A stretch of 64,000 bases of DNA. Source: Pseudomonas yamanorum (GTDB lineage: Bacteria > Pseudomonadota > Gammaproteobacteria > Pseudomonadales > Pseudomonadaceae). The stretch lies in assembly GCF_900105735.1 (NCBI RefSeq), contig NZ_LT629793.1:6758001-6822000 (forward strand). Reading direction: 5' to 3'. A program made the translations under genes and the position numbers. The notes under the pieces are model-generated. The model was not told the DNA's origin. It did not search any database and saw nothing but the letters and a program-made list of their open reading frames with translations. Every line of letters starts with the position of its first letter. The first letter of the stretch is position 1. Positions 54,068-61,669 of this stretch are shown piece after piece.

Positions 54068-55468
54068 ATGACGTCGATCTCCCAGCGCCGCTCAACCTTG
54101 ATTGCCTTGTTGGTCGCCGTCACTTTCTTCATGGAAAACCTGGACGCCACGGTGATCGCCACCGCGTTGCCGGACATCGCCAAAACCTTCGGGGTGGGTG
54201 CGGTGGACGTGAATATCGGCATGAGCGCCTACATGCTTGCCGTCGCGGTGTTTATTCCCATCAGCGGCTGGCTGGCCGACCGCTTCGGTTCGCGGCGGGT
54301 ATTCGGTTCGGCGATTGTGCTGTTCAGCGTGTCGTCATTGCTCTGCGGCTGGAGTGACAGCCTCGAAACCTTCGTCGCCGCGCGCGTGTTGCAGGGCATC
54401 AGTGGGGCGATGATGGTGCCGGTGGGACGCCTGGCGGTGCTGCGCTCGACCGAGAAGAAAGACCTGGTGCGGGCGATTTCATTCATCACCTGGCCCGGCC
54501 TGGTGGCGCCGATACTTGGGCCGCCGGTGGGCGGGTTTATCGTTACCCACGCGTCCTGGCCGTGGATTTTCTACCTCAACCTGCCACTTGGCCTGCTGGC
54601 GTTAATCGCCACGCTGGTATTGATCCCCAAGCACGATGAGGTCACTGCCCGCACCTTCGACTTCATCGGTTTCCTGCTGGTAGGCGTCGCGAGCGCGGCG
54701 CTGTTGTACGGTGTCGAACTGCTCGGGCAAAGCCGTGGCAGCTTGTTGCAGGGGCTTTTGCTCAGCGGTGCCGGTTTGATGCTCGGTGCCTTTGCCTGGC
54801 GCCATATGCGCCGGCATGCTCAGCCGTTAATGGCCCTGGGTGTGGTGAGCGTGCGCACCTTCAGTGTGTGCCTGTGTGGCGGGTCGATTTTTCGGGTGGC
54901 CATCAGTACCTTGCCGTTCCTGCTGCCCTTGATGTTTCAACTGGCGTTCGGCCTTTCTGCCTTCGATGCGGGACTGCTGGTGCTCGCGGTATTTGCCGGC
55001 AACCTGGCGATGAAGCCGTTCACCACGTCGGTGATGCAGCGCTGGGGCTTTCGCCCGGTGCTGATGATCAACGGCGTCCTCGGCGTACTGGCGATTGCGG
55101 CCTGTGGATTGCTGGACGAGCGCATGAGTTGGGCGCTGATCCTGTTCATTCTGTTCGTGGGTGGCCTGTCACGCTCCATGCAGTTCACCTTGTTCAATAC
55201 CCTCGGGTTTGCCGATATACCCAAGGCGCAAATGAGCGACGCTTCAACCTTGTTCAGCATGTTTTTCCAGCTGAGCATGGCCATGGGCGTGGCGATTGGT
55301 GCGTTGTTGCTGCGGTTTGCGATGAGCTTCCACGGCAATACCGGGCAGGCCGCCACCGCCGATTTCCAGCTGACGTTTCTGCTGGTGGCGGTGATTGCCG
55401 GCGTGGCGTTGCTGGATAACCTGCGGTTGCCGCCCCAGGCCGGGGAGTCAGTGCTGCAACGCAAGTGA
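54068..55468 (+). CDS. DHA2 family MFS drug exporter
   Basis: The 466-residue protein has about 14 hydrophobic segments, the DHA2 (EmrB/QacA) hallmark. FFMENLDATVIATALPDIAKTF in TM1 carries the family motif D1, then WLADRFGSRRVFG (motif A) and RVLQGISGAMMVPVGRLAVLRS (motif C region). It exports drugs or toxic organics across the inner membrane. No HlyD-type adaptor is encoded next to it. The Shine-Dalgarno is weak. It precedes the benR gene by 118 nt, but no functional link is shown. Confidence 0.9.
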   Translation: MTSISQRRSTLIALLVAVTFFMENLDATVIATALPDIAKTFGVGAVDVNIGMSAYMLAVAVFIPISGWLADRFGSRRVFGSAIVLFSVSSLLCGWSDSLETFVAARVLQGISGAMMVPVGRLAVLRSTEKKDLVRAISFITWPGLVAPILGPPVGGFIVTHASWPWIFYLNLPLGLLALIATLVLIPKHDEVTARTFDFIGFLLVGVASAALLYGVELLGQSRGSLLQGLLLSGAGLMLGAFAWRHMRRHAQPLMALGVVSVRTFSVCLCGGSIFRVAISTLPFLLPLMFQLAFGLSAFDAGLLVLAVFAGNLAMKPFTTSVMQRWGFRPVLMINGVLGVLAIAACGLLDERMSWALILFILFVGGLSRSMQFTLFNTLGFADIPKAQMSDASTLFSMFFQLSMAMGVAIGALLLRFAMSFHGNTGQAATADFQLTFLLVAVIAGVALLDNLRLPPQAGESVLQRK

Positions 55469-55567
55469 ACCCACGATACCTACGGGGTATGAAGCAACAC
55501 CTATTGAATATTGGACGGTTCGAGTCCCCCGCATCACTCTGCGGTGACGTACAGACGCAGGGCCCAT

Positions 55568-55575
55568 AACAATAA
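55568..55575 (+). promoter_or_regulatory. Crc/Hfq catabolite-activity motif at benR
   Basis: AACAATAA fits the AANAANAA motif bound by Hfq/Crc and overlaps the AAAAGG ribosome binding site of benR, 11 nt before its ATG. benR mRNA is a known Crc target in P. putida. Confidence 0.6.
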
Positions 55576-55586
55576 AAGGCGCAACC

Positions 55587-56546
55587 ATGACCGTGCTATT
55601 GAGTGAGCGCAGCCAGATTTTCGATCGTGCAGATGCCTATGCCGTGTCCGACTATGTCAACCAGCACGTAGGCAGCCACTGCATCCGCCTGCCACCCAAG
55701 GGCCGCCCGCAGGCGAGCATCAGTCACCGAACCTTCTCCAGCCTCGACCTGTGCCGCATCAGCTACGGTGCGCCGGTGCAGGTGACATCGGTGGCGCTGG
55801 AAACCATCTACCACCTGCAAATCCTGCTGCACGGCCACTGCCGCTCGAATTCCCGTGGCGAAGAAGAGGTGCTGGGCCCGGGGGAAGTGCTGCTGATCAA
55901 CCCGGATGACCCGGTGGACCTGACCTATTCCGCCGACTGCGAAAAATTCATCGTCAAAGTGCCGGTTCGCCTGCTGGAAAACGCTTGCCTTGAACAGCAC
56001 TGGACGTTGCCGCAGCCGGGCATCCGTTTCGCGGCGCCGCGCCATGCACTCACTGAAATGGGCGGGTTCCTGCAACTGCTGGGGCTGATCTGTCATGAGG
56101 CTGAAAACGCCGCCGAACCGGAAGTACAGGGCCTTTACGAGCGCATCGTGGCCAATAAGTTATTGGCGCTGCTGGCCAGTAATGTTCTGCGGGTGGTCCC
56201 GCGGCCCGATCAAGGCGGTGGCTTTGAAGCGGTGCGCCAGTTTATTGAAGAGCACCTGACGGACGACATCAGCGTCGAACAACTGATGGCCATCGCCAGG
56301 GTCAGCGAACGGTCGCTGTATACCTTGTTTGAACGCCAGGTCGGCCTGTCGCCTCGGGACTACATGCGCCAGCGCAAGCTGGAGCGGGTGCATGCCATGC
56401 TGCAACTGGCCACGGCGCGCAGCGTCACCGAAGTGGCGCTGGATCACGGGTTCGTGCACCTGGGACGTTTCTCCCAGACCTATCGCAAACGCTTTGGCGA
56501 GCTGCCTTCGCAGACATGGAAGCGTCGGCTTGCGCCAGGTGGATAG
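55587..56546 (+). CDS. benR: AraC/XylS-family activator of benzoate degradation
   Basis: The 319-residue protein has an AraC_binding_2-type N-terminus (HRTFSSLDLCRISYGAPVQV, YHLQILLHGHCRSN) and a C-terminal double HTH (ISVEQLMAIARVSERSLYTLFERQVGLSPRDYMRQRKLERVHAML and SVTEVALDHGFVHLGRFSQTYRKRFGELP). Length and position immediately upstream of benA match BenR of P. putida, which activates ben genes with benzoate. Its candidate binding site overlaps its own last codons. An A-rich Crc-like motif lies at its ribosome binding site, pointing to catabolite repression of translation. Confidence 0.92.
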   Translation: MTVLLSERSQIFDRADAYAVSDYVNQHVGSHCIRLPPKGRPQASISHRTFSSLDLCRISYGAPVQVTSVALETIYHLQILLHGHCRSNSRGEEEVLGPGEVLLINPDDPVDLTYSADCEKFIVKVPVRLLENACLEQHWTLPQPGIRFAAPRHALTEMGGFLQLLGLICHEAENAAEPEVQGLYERIVANKLLALLASNVLRVVPRPDQGGGFEAVRQFIEEHLTDDISVEQLMAIARVSERSLYTLFERQVGLSPRDYMRQRKLERVHAMLQLATARSVTEVALDHGFVHLGRFSQTYRKRFGELPSQTWKRRLAPGG

Positions 56547-56566
56547 CGAATTGCAGTCAGCGGATA
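56531..56566 (+). promoter_or_regulatory. Candidate BenR operator (benA promoter)
   Basis: Two direct half-sites lie 21 bp apart: TGCG-N6-GGATA at 56531-56545 and TGCA-N6-GGATA at 56552-56566. They match the XylS/BenR consensus TGCA-N6-GGNTA. The distal half-site falls inside the final codons and the first two bases of the stop of benR. Confidence 0.75.
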
Positions 56567-56608
56567 TTGAGGGGTAGGGCAAGCACATAAGGTGGGGGCG
56601 CCTGATAC

Positions 56609-56616
56609 AAGAACAA
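56609..56616 (+). promoter_or_regulatory. Crc/Hfq catabolite-activity motif at benA
   Basis: AAGAACAA fits AANAANAA and lies just before the GAGGG ribosome binding site of benA, 16 nt from its ATG. Confidence 0.5.
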
Positions 56617-56631
56617 CCGAGGGCCTACCCC

Positions 56632-58008
56632 ATGATCAGCACATTCGACCGACTCGCCCGACAATTGCGCGACTCCGTCCAGGAAGATCCCGCCACCGGG
56701 GTGTTCCGCTGCCGCCGCGACATCTTCACCGACCCCGACCTGTTTGCCCTGGAAATGAAGCACATTTTCGAAGGCGGTTGGGTCTACCTGGCACACGAAA
56801 GCCAGGTGCCAGAGATCAACGACTACTTCACCACCTGGATCGGCCGCCAACCCGTGGTCATCACTCGCGACAAGCAAGGCACGCTGCACGGCCTGGTCAA
56901 CGCCTGCGCCCACCGTGGCGCCATGCTCTGCCGCCGTAAACAAGGCAACAAAGGCTCATTTACCTGCCCGTTCCACGGCTGGACCTTCAGCAACGCCGGC
57001 AAGCTGCTCAAAGTGAAGGACGCCAAGACCGGCGCCTATCCCGACAGCTTCGACTGTGACGGCTCCCACGACCTCAAGCGCCTTGGCCGCTTCGAAAACT
57101 ATCGCGGTTTCCTGTTCGGTAGCCTCAGCGAGACGGTGCCGGAACTCAGCGACTACCTGGGGGAAACCCGGGTGATCATCGACCAGATGGTGGACCAGGC
57201 ACCGCTGGGCCTGGAAGTGCTGCGGGGCAGTTCGTCGTATGTGTATGACGGCAACTGGAAGCTGCAGATCGAGAACGGCGCCGACGGTTATCACGTCAGT
57301 TCCGTGCACTGGAATTACTCGGCGACCATGGGCCGGCGCAATTACGAAGCCGAAGGCACGCGCACTGTCGACGCCAATGGCTGGTCGAAAAGCCTGGGCG
57401 GCGTCTACGCCTTCGAGCACGGCCATATCCTGCTGTGGACGCGCCTGCTCAACCCTGAAGTGCGCCCGGTGCATGCTCACCGCGAAGCGCTGGCCGAGCG
57501 CCTGGGCCAGGAACGTGCGGACTTCATCGTCGATCAAACCCGCAACCTGTGCCTCTATCCAAATGTATACCTGATGGACCAGTTCTCCACGCAGATCCGC
57601 GTGGTGCGGCCGATTGCCGTCGACAAGACCGAGGTCACGATCTACTGCATGGCGCCCAAGGGCGAAAGTGCCGAGGAACGCACCACGCGCATCCGCCAGT
57701 ACGAAGACTTCTTCAACGTCAGCGGCATGGGTACGCCGGACGACCTGGAAGAGTTCCGCGCCTGTCAGACCGGCTACCAGGGCGCGACCACCTTGTGGAA
57801 TGACCTCAGCCGCGGCGCGAAACAATGGGTGGAAGGCGCCGACGACAACGCCCGGGCCATGGGCATGAATCCGCAACTCAGTGGCGTCAAAACCGAGGAC
57901 GAAGGGCTGTTCGTGCGCCAGCACGCCCATTGGGCCCAGAGCCTGCAACGTGCCATTGAACGCGAGCAGCAAGGCCTGATCGCCACGGACAAGGAGGTGC
58001 TGTCATGA
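56632..58008 (+). CDS. benA: Benzoate 1,2-dioxygenase large (alpha) subunit
   Basis: This is a 458-residue ring-hydroxylating oxygenase alpha subunit. The Rieske centre is CAHRGAM...CPFHGW (Cys-X-His and Cys-X2-His, residues 92-115) and the mononuclear iron site is in ENGADGYHVSSVHWNY. The sequence is BenA/XylX-like. With BenB it forms the oxygenase that converts benzoate to a cis-diol carboxylate in the cytoplasm. GAGGG 8 nt before the ATG. First gene of benABCD. Toluate dioxygenase (XylX) is an alternative, less likely because of the chromosomal benR context. Confidence 0.95.
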   Translation: MISTFDRLARQLRDSVQEDPATGVFRCRRDIFTDPDLFALEMKHIFEGGWVYLAHESQVPEINDYFTTWIGRQPVVITRDKQGTLHGLVNACAHRGAMLCRRKQGNKGSFTCPFHGWTFSNAGKLLKVKDAKTGAYPDSFDCDGSHDLKRLGRFENYRGFLFGSLSETVPELSDYLGETRVIIDQMVDQAPLGLEVLRGSSSYVYDGNWKLQIENGADGYHVSSVHWNYSATMGRRNYEAEGTRTVDANGWSKSLGGVYAFEHGHILLWTRLLNPEVRPVHAHREALAERLGQERADFIVDQTRNLCLYPNVYLMDQFSTQIRVVRPIAVDKTEVTIYCMAPKGESAEERTTRIRQYEDFFNVSGMGTPDDLEEFRACQTGYQGATTLWNDLSRGAKQWVEGADDNARAMGMNPQLSGVKTEDEGLFVRQHAHWAQSLQRAIEREQQGLIATDKEVLS

Positions 58009-58493
58009 GCACTTCCCGCGACCGCCTGCTGGACTTTTTGTACCGCGAAGCGCGCCTGCTGGATGACCGCCAATGGGATGAGTGGCTCGAATGCTATTCA
58101 CCCAAGGTCGAGTACTGGATGCCGGCCTGGGACGACCACGACACCCTGACCGAAGACCCCCAGAGCGAAATCTCGCTGATCTATTACCCCAGCCGTGACG
58201 GCCTGGAAGACCGCGTGTTCCGGATCAAGACCGAGCGCTCCAGCGCCAGCACCCCGGAGCCGCGCACCGCGCACCTGATCACCAACCTCGAAGTGCTGGC
58301 CGATGACGGTCAACACGTGGAACTGCGTTTCAACTGGCAAACCCTCAGCCATCGCTACAAGACCACGGATACGTACTTCGGCACCTCGTTCTATCGCCTC
58401 GACATCCGCGCCGAACAGCCGCTGATCACGCGCAAGAAGGTGGTGCTGAAAAACGACTACATCCATCAGGTCATCGATATCTACCACATCTGA
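58005..58493 (+). CDS. benB: Benzoate 1,2-dioxygenase small (beta) subunit
   Basis: The 162-residue SnoaL-like beta subunit shows the family pattern: DRLLDFLYREARLLDDRQWDEWLECYSPKVEYWMPAWDD, ERSSASTPEPRTAHLITNLEVL and KKVVLKNDYIHQVIDIYHI. Beta subunits give structure to the alpha3beta3 dioxygenase. Its ATG overlaps the benA stop as ATGA, so the subunits are translationally coupled. Confidence 0.96.
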   Translation: MSTSRDRLLDFLYREARLLDDRQWDEWLECYSPKVEYWMPAWDDHDTLTEDPQSEISLIYYPSRDGLEDRVFRIKTERSSASTPEPRTAHLITNLEVLADDGQHVELRFNWQTLSHRYKTTDTYFGTSFYRLDIRAEQPLITRKKVVLKNDYIHQVIDIYHI

Positions 58494-58503
58494 GGACATG
58501 CCC

Positions 58504-59526
58504 ATGACGTACTCCATTGCCCTGAACTTCGAGGACGGGGTGACCCGTTTCATCGACTGCAAGGTGGGTGAAAAGGTCCTCGACGCGGCCTTTCGCCAAC
58601 GTATAAACCTGCCCATGGACTGCTCGGACGGTGTGTGCGGTACCTGCAAATGCCGCTGTGAAACCGGCGCCTATGATTTGGGCGACGACTATATCGAAGA
58701 CGCTCTGAGCGAGGATGAAGCCGGCGAGCGCCAGGTGTTGACCTGCCAGATGGTGCCGCAGTCTGACTGCGTGATTGCCGTGCCGGTGCCGTCCGGTGCG
58801 TGCAAGACCGGCACCGCGCAGTTTGCCGCGACGGTGGCGAGCATTACCCGGCACGCCGATGCCGCCCTGGAGGTGAGTTTCGAGCTGGACCAGGCACCGG
58901 TATTCCTTCCGGGCCAATACGTGAATATCGGCGTGCCGGACAGCGGGCAGACCCGCTCGTATTCCTTCAGCAGCAAACCCGGCGACAAACGCGCCAGCTT
59001 CCTGATCAAGCATGTGCCTGGCGGGCTGATGAGCGGCTGGCTGGAGCGCGCCCGGCCGGGCGATGCCGTACCGATGACCGGACCACTGGGGAGTTTCTAC
59101 CTGCGTGAAGTGGCGCGGCCATTGCTGTTGCTGGCGGGCGGCACCGGGTTGGCGCCGTTCCTGTCGATGCTCGAAGTGTTGGCCGAACGCGTGGAAACCC
59201 GGCCGGTCCGGCTGATCTACGGCGTGACGCGGGATCAGGACCTGGTGATGGTCGAGGTGCTGGAAGCCTTCGCCAAACGTCTGCCCAATTTCAGGTTTGT
59301 CACCTGCGTGGCCGACCCACAGACCGCGCATCCTCAGCAAGGCTATGTGACCCAACACATGGCCGCAGACATGCTGAACGACGGCGACGTGGATGTGTAC
59401 CTGTGCGGGCCGCCGCCGATGGTCGACGCGGTACGCCAACACTTCAAGAACCAGGGCGTAACCCCCGCCAGCTTCCATTACGAGAAGTTCACGCCCAACG
59501 CCATCGCCACCGGCGACGCCGCCTGA
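58504..59526 (+). CDS. benC: Benzoate dioxygenase electron transfer component
   Basis: The 340-residue reductase has an N-terminal plant-type [2Fe-2S] domain (CSDGVCGTCKCRC, then LTCQM), an FAD domain (QTRSYSFSSKPGDK, the RxYS motif) and an NAD domain (LLLAGGTGLAPFLSMLE, YLCGPPPMVDAV). It passes electrons from NADH to BenAB. ATG at 58504 (MTYSIALN) is chosen because the GAGG in the benB stop region is 8 nt away; an ATG at 58498 would add two residues. Confidence 0.95.
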   Translation: MTYSIALNFEDGVTRFIDCKVGEKVLDAAFRQRINLPMDCSDGVCGTCKCRCETGAYDLGDDYIEDALSEDEAGERQVLTCQMVPQSDCVIAVPVPSGACKTGTAQFAATVASITRHADAALEVSFELDQAPVFLPGQYVNIGVPDSGQTRSYSFSSKPGDKRASFLIKHVPGGLMSGWLERARPGDAVPMTGPLGSFYLREVARPLLLLAGGTGLAPFLSMLEVLAERVETRPVRLIYGVTRDQDLVMVEVLEAFAKRLPNFRFVTCVADPQTAHPQQGYVTQHMAADMLNDGDVDVYLCGPPPMVDAVRQHFKNQGVTPASFHYEKFTPNAIATGDAA

Positions 59527-59536
59527 GGAAAGCACC

Positions 59537-60298
59537 ATGAACCCACGTTTCAACAACAAGGTCGCGCTGGTCACCGGCGCCGCCCAAGGCATTGGCCGAC
59601 GTGTTGCCGAGCGTTTGCTGGAAGAGGGCGCCTGGCTGGTGGCGGTCGACCGCTCGGAACTCGTGCATGAGTTGCAGCATGAGCGGGCGCTGGTCCTCAC
59701 TGCCGACCTGGAGCAGCACGCCGAATGCGCGCGCGTGATGGCAGCCGCCAAGGCACGCTTCGGGGGTATCGACGTTCTGGTCAACAACGTCGGCGGGACC
59801 ATCTGGGCCAAGCCGTTCGAACATTACGCCGAGAACGAAATCGAGGCTGAAGTGCGTCGTTCGCTGTTCCCCACGTTGTGGTGCTGCCATTGCGTGTTGC
59901 CCTACATGCTGGAGCAGGGCAGCGGCGCCATCGTCAATGTTTCGTCCGTCGCCACCCGTGGGGTGAACCGCGTGCCGTATGGCGCGGCCAAGGGCGGCGT
60001 CAATGCCCTGACCGCATGCCTGGCCCTGGAGACTGCCGGCAGCGGGATCCGGGTCAACGCCACCGCACCCGGCGGCACCGAGGCGCCGCCACGTCGGATC
60101 CCGCGCAACAGCCAGCCCCAGAGCGACCAGGAGCGCGTCTGGTACCAAAAGATCGTTGACCAGACCCTCGACAGCAGCCCGATGAAGCGCTACGGCAGCA
60201 TCGACGAACAGGCCGGCGCGATCCTGTTTCTTGCCTCCGATGAGGCCTCTTACATCACGGGCGTGACCTTGCCGGTAGGAGGCGGCGACCTCGGCTGA
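59537..60298 (+). CDS. benD: 1,6-dihydroxycyclohexa-2,4-diene-1-carboxylate dehydrogenase
   Basis: The 253-residue short-chain dehydrogenase has the cofactor motif TGAAQGIG (residues 14-21), NNVGG, and the catalytic Ser/Tyr/Lys in NVSSVATRGVNRVPYGAAKGG. It oxidises the cis-diol made by BenABC to catechol with NAD+. It starts 10 nt after benC, completing benABCD. The cat genes for catechol cleavage and the BenK/BenE transporters are not adjacent. Confidence 0.95.
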   Translation: MNPRFNNKVALVTGAAQGIGRRVAERLLEEGAWLVAVDRSELVHELQHERALVLTADLEQHAECARVMAAAKARFGGIDVLVNNVGGTIWAKPFEHYAENEIEAEVRRSLFPTLWCCHCVLPYMLEQGSGAIVNVSSVATRGVNRVPYGAAKGGVNALTACLALETAGSGIRVNATAPGGTEAPPRRIPRNSQPQSDQERVWYQKIVDQTLDSSPMKRYGSIDEQAGAILFLASDEASYITGVTLPVGGGDLG

Positions 60299-60389
60299 TA
60301 GGAATAGGCAAACCTCATAGATTTACCGGCATAGGTCGACAGTGATTACCTGACTACCATGGGAGTACATCCACCAAGAGCCATTTTTC

Positions 60390-61223
60390 ATGACTACTCA
60401 AAAAACACTGTTCATCACCGGCATCAGCAGCGGCTTTGGCAAAGCGCTGGCAGCAGAGGCATTGGCTGCCGGCCACCGAGTCATCGGGACCGTACGCAAT
60501 GAGACGGCCCTGCAAGCGTTCGAAGCGTTGTCGGCGGAACGCGCCCACGGGGTGATCCTGGACGTCACGGATTTTGAGCGGATCGACAGCGTCGTTGCCG
60601 AGGTGGAAACCCGCTTCGGCCCGGTGGACGTCCTGGTGAACAATGCGGGTTACGGTCATGAGGGGATTTTCGAAGAGTCGCCGCTGGAGGACATGCGTCG
60701 TCAGTTCGACGTCAATGTGTTCGGCGCCGTTGCCGTGACCAAGGCCTTCGTGCCGTACTTCCGCCAGCGCCGCCGTGGGCACATCATCAACATCACCTCC
60801 ATGGGCGGCACGATCACCATGCCGGGCATCGCCTATTACTGCGGGAGCAAATTCGCGCTGGAAGGCATCTCCGACACCCTGAGCAAAGAACTCAAGCCGT
60901 TCAACATCTTTGTCACTGCCGTGGCGCCGGGTTCGTTTCGCACCGATTGGGCCGGACGGTCCATGCAGCGTACGCCGCGCAGCATTGCCGACTACGATGC
61001 CAGCTTCGATCCGGTGCGCCAGGCGCGGGAAGAGAAAAGCGGCCACCAATTGGGTGACCCACAAAAAGCCGCGCAGGCGATGTTGACGCTGATTGCCAGC
61101 GACCACCCACCGGCGCATTTGCTGCTGGGCAGTGATGCGCTGGGTTATGTGCGGGAAAAACTGCTGCAATCCCTGAGGGATATTGATCAGTGGGAGGCTG
61201 TGACACGTTCTACGGATGGTTAA
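60390..61223 (+). CDS. Short-chain dehydrogenase/reductase
   Basis: The 277-residue classical SDR has TGISSGFG (residues 10-17), the NNAGYG motif and the active site ITSMGGTITMPGIAYYCGSKFALEG (Ser, Tyr-x3-Lys). It is NAD(P)-dependent and cytoplasmic. Length and the AAPGSFRTDW-like VAPGSFRTDWAG block match oxidoreductases of the YusZ/retinol-dehydrogenase-like group. It lies 91 nt after benD but is not similar to BenD and probably has its own promoter. Substrate unknown. It is the last gene before composition changes. Confidence 0.88.
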   Translation: MTTQKTLFITGISSGFGKALAAEALAAGHRVIGTVRNETALQAFEALSAERAHGVILDVTDFERIDSVVAEVETRFGPVDVLVNNAGYGHEGIFEESPLEDMRRQFDVNVFGAVAVTKAFVPYFRQRRRGHIINITSMGGTITMPGIAYYCGSKFALEGISDTLSKELKPFNIFVTAVAPGSFRTDWAGRSMQRTPRSIADYDASFDPVRQAREEKSGHQLGDPQKAAQAMLTLIASDHPPAHLLLGSDALGYVREKLLQSLRDIDQWEAVTRSTDG

Positions 61224-61669
61224 ACAGTGAATCAGAGACTGTCCGGATCGCCAAAAAACATTTTGACTGGGCTCTAGCGCAGTATTTTCAGGTCGGAAAA
61301 ACTAAAATATGCCCCCAGTTTTGCCCCCAGTAGCGCGGGAAATGCGGGCGATCGAGATTGGCGATCTCTGAGGCGGAGCAGGGTGGTCGTCGATGGCTTT
61401 CAGTGTACGTCAGGCTCGGCTTGCACGGGGGATGCCTGGATGATTGGTCGCCTAGGGCAGGGCACCAAGCGCCTGGTAGGACGCCAAATCACATTCGGTG
61501 TCCGGTGTGTCATAGCTCAACGACAGATATTACGGCTAGCTGCTTACGCTGCTAGCCGTAATATCTGTGTTGGGAGAAGTCTATTGATAAAGGAGCGTGC
61601 CTGCACTCGCCCCTATAGTTGAAGTTAATGCTACTCCCAGCCGAGACCAGGCGTGCGCCGCAACGAATG
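61224..61669. other. 446-nt junction region before the accessory segment
   Basis: No supported gene. It contains two close copies of GCCCCCAGT (61311-61319 and 61323-61331) and a 17-bp perfect inverted repeat (61524-61567). Composition falls from this point to the right edge. Two overlapping plus-strand ORFs (61358-61555 and 61383-61622) have no ribosome binding site and no recognisable domain. It may be the boundary of an integrated element; no integrase or tRNA is visible. Confidence 0.5.
61524..61567. repeat. Perfect 17-bp inverted repeat
   Basis: CAGATATTACGGCTAGC and GCTAGCCGTAATATCTG flank a 10-nt loop. With one bulged base the pairing extends to CAAC (61519-61522) and GTTG. No T-run follows on either strand, so it is not a standard terminator. 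Confidence 0.75.

Noticed and set aside
55511..55535. GGTTCGAGTCCCCC resembling a tRNA T-arm
   Set aside because: The flanking bases do not form the 5-bp T stem, and no anticodon arm or acceptor stem is present.
61383..61622. 79-codon ORF in the junction region
   Set aside because: No ribosome binding site or domain, overlapped by another ORF and crossing the 17-bp inverted repeat.
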